Positions 5,854-6,730 of a stretch of DNA of 6,730 nt are shown here, in pieces. Both the position numbers and the translations under genes were made by a program. The first letter of the stretch is position 1. The number at the start of each line of letters is the position of its first letter. The DNA is from Prevotellaceae bacterium (lineage in GTDB: Bacteria; Bacteroidota; Bacteroidia; Bacteroidales; Bacteroidaceae). The stretch is taken from contig CAJPLH010000105.1 in assembly GCA_905371275.1 (NCBI GenBank), forward strand, positions 1-6,730, written 5' to 3'. The notes beneath the pieces were generated by a model. The model saw only the letters and a program-made list of their open reading frames with translations. It ran no database searches and was not told the origin of the DNA.

Positions 5854-6730
5854 TCTTTCTACTTAAAGCGTGGTAACTCAACTCTGCGGCTTCGCGATTG
5901 GGCAAACACCTCAAATGATAGGCAGGCACTTGAGCCACAATTTTCTCCACAGTGGCACAGATGGCAGCATACATCGCTTTGTCCCACATCATTGCGGAGC
6001 AAGAAGCCAGCAACGAAGCAAAGGCTTCAATGTTTTTTAGCCGCGAAATACTGTTTTCTCCAGCTTGTTGCAAGCGCAAGGCTCCTCCTAATGAGCAACA
6101 AACATTGCGGTAGCAGGGAGTTTTTCCGCTCCACGGCGTCCCCCACACCTGTACCTGTCCGTCAGCTGCGATGCGCACCACGGGGTTGTCATCATTGAGC
6201 AACACAGTGTGGGGAATATGCTCTAACCATAATTGCGAATGCGTGCTTTTTCCCGTTCCACTGCGCCCTTGAAACAAAAAGGCTGTGTCGCCAATGTGAG
6301 GTACGGAGGCGTGAAAAAGGAGGGTTTCGCGGTAAGCCCCTGCAAACGCATAGCAGAGCATTATCGCATTATTGATGATTGCATCCTCATTTCTTGCTCC
6401 AGTAGCCAACACCAATTTTGTTTGGTTAAATTTCTGATCGGCATAAAGGACAGAACAGGGGGCATCGCCCTCCAAAGCCATCATCATAACGTAGTCACCA
6501 TCTGCATTGCGCCACATTTCAAAGACAAAATCCGAAGCAGGCACTTGCGCGACATACTGAAAAGGTGCAACAGGAGGCACAATTTCGCCATATTCCACCT
6601 GCAAATGAAACAAGAGATTGGTTTCGTCGGCAGATGCTAACTCAAAATCCGCGTAGGCACTGGCTATTTCGCCACGCCAAAGTGGACATTCGGCAGAGCG
6701 TGTTACGACAAAGGGATGTTCAGCAACAGA
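5843..6730 (-). CDS. HprK/PEPCK-fold kinase-like protein, 5' end beyond window
   Basis: At least 295 residues are visible; the frame is open to the right edge with no ATG, GTG or TTG before it, so the start lies outside. A TTG at 6613 could be read as a start, but the 39 codons upstream continue as plausible protein (HPFVVTRSAECPLWRGEIAS) and belong to the gene. In visible numbering the C-terminal half holds LLFHAS (137-142), a Walker A loop GRSGTGKST (155-163), the acidic LLNDDNPV (177-184, Asp180/181) and GTPWSGKTPCYRN (197-209). The order His, P-loop, Asp-Asp is that of HPr kinase/PEP carboxykinase-fold proteins, but the classical HPr kinase signature is absent, so PTS regulation is not implied. 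The N-terminal part (about 1-110) is unrecognised. Relatives occur with PqqD proteins, and one lasso-peptide gene cluster (paeninodin) uses an HprK-like kinase to phosphorylate its precursor. Phosphorylating a peptide bound to the PqqD protein is a reasonable but untested role. The stop overlaps the peptidase start by 11 nt. Confidence 0.8.
   Translation of the reverse strand, partial: SVAEHPFVVTRSAECPLWRGEIASAYADFELASADETNLLFHLQVEYGEIVPPVAPFQYVAQVPASDFVFEMWRNADGDYVMMMALEGDAPCSVLYADQKFNQTKLVLATGARNEDAIINNAIMLCYAFAGAYRETLLFHASVPHIGDTAFLFQGRSGTGKSTHSQLWLEHIPHTVLLNDDNPVVRIAADGQVQVWGTPWSGKTPCYRNVCCSLGGALRLQQAGENSISRLKNIEAFASLLASCSAMMWDKAMYAAICATVEKIVAQVPAYHLRCLPNREAAELSYHALSRKNGA

Noticed and set aside
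6611..6613. TTG as the start of the kinase-like gene
   Set aside because: The frame continues open and protein-like for 39 more codons to the window edge, so the gene is truncated by the window and does not start here.
6233..6640. 135-codon plus-strand reading frame opposite the kinase
   Set aside because: Antisense to a well-supported P-loop protein, Cys/His/Ile-rich with no domain.
5843..6730. True HPr kinase of the PTS or PEP carboxykinase
   Set aside because: The P-loop and Asp-Asp pair fit the shared fold, but the HPr kinase signature is missing and the neighbours are peptide-processing genes.

Overview
The window looks like the chromosome of a member of Bacteroidales, most likely Prevotella or a close relative. 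Three things point there. The partial protease at the left edge closely resembles, from memory, Porphyromonas gingivalis DPP5. The YidC has the long, charged C-terminal tail and overall length usual in Bacteroidota. None of the starts has a recognisable Shine-Dalgarno sequence, as is normal in this phylum. Base composition is moderate and similar along the window, with no sign of a mobile element, tRNA, rRNA or CRISPR array.

All six genes are on the minus strand, so transcription runs from right to left. In that order they are: a 5'-truncated HprK/PEPCK-fold kinase-like protein (5843-6730, open through the right edge); an S24/S26 signal-peptidase-like protein (5365-5853, overlapping the kinase by 11 nt); a small PqqD-family protein (5067-5339); CTP synthase pyrG (3416-5032); the membrane insertase yidC (1391-3295); and the N-terminal 400 residues of a secreted dipeptidyl-peptidase 5-type S9 protease (1-1200, continuing past the left edge).

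The right part (5067-6730) is the most unusual. A P-loop kinase of the HprK-like type, a Ser/His S26-type peptidase and a PqqD-type peptide-binding domain sit in one tightly packed unit. This is the set expected for binding, phosphorylating and cleaving a small ribosomal peptide, but no precursor peptide is visible here. The unit runs into pyrG with only 34 nt between them, so pyrG may be co-transcribed.

The middle and left parts are housekeeping and export functions: CTP synthesis, inner-membrane protein insertion and periplasmic peptide degradation. The two larger gaps hold regulatory structure. Between pyrG and yidC there is a perfect 9-bp hairpin (terminator-like) and a second hairpin in the yidC leader. 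Between yidC and dpp5 there is a 12-bp hairpin that pairs better in the yidC transcript than in the opposite strand, and then a Bacteroidota-type -7 box overlapping a 17-nt palindrome. No gap without a gene exceeds 300 bases.
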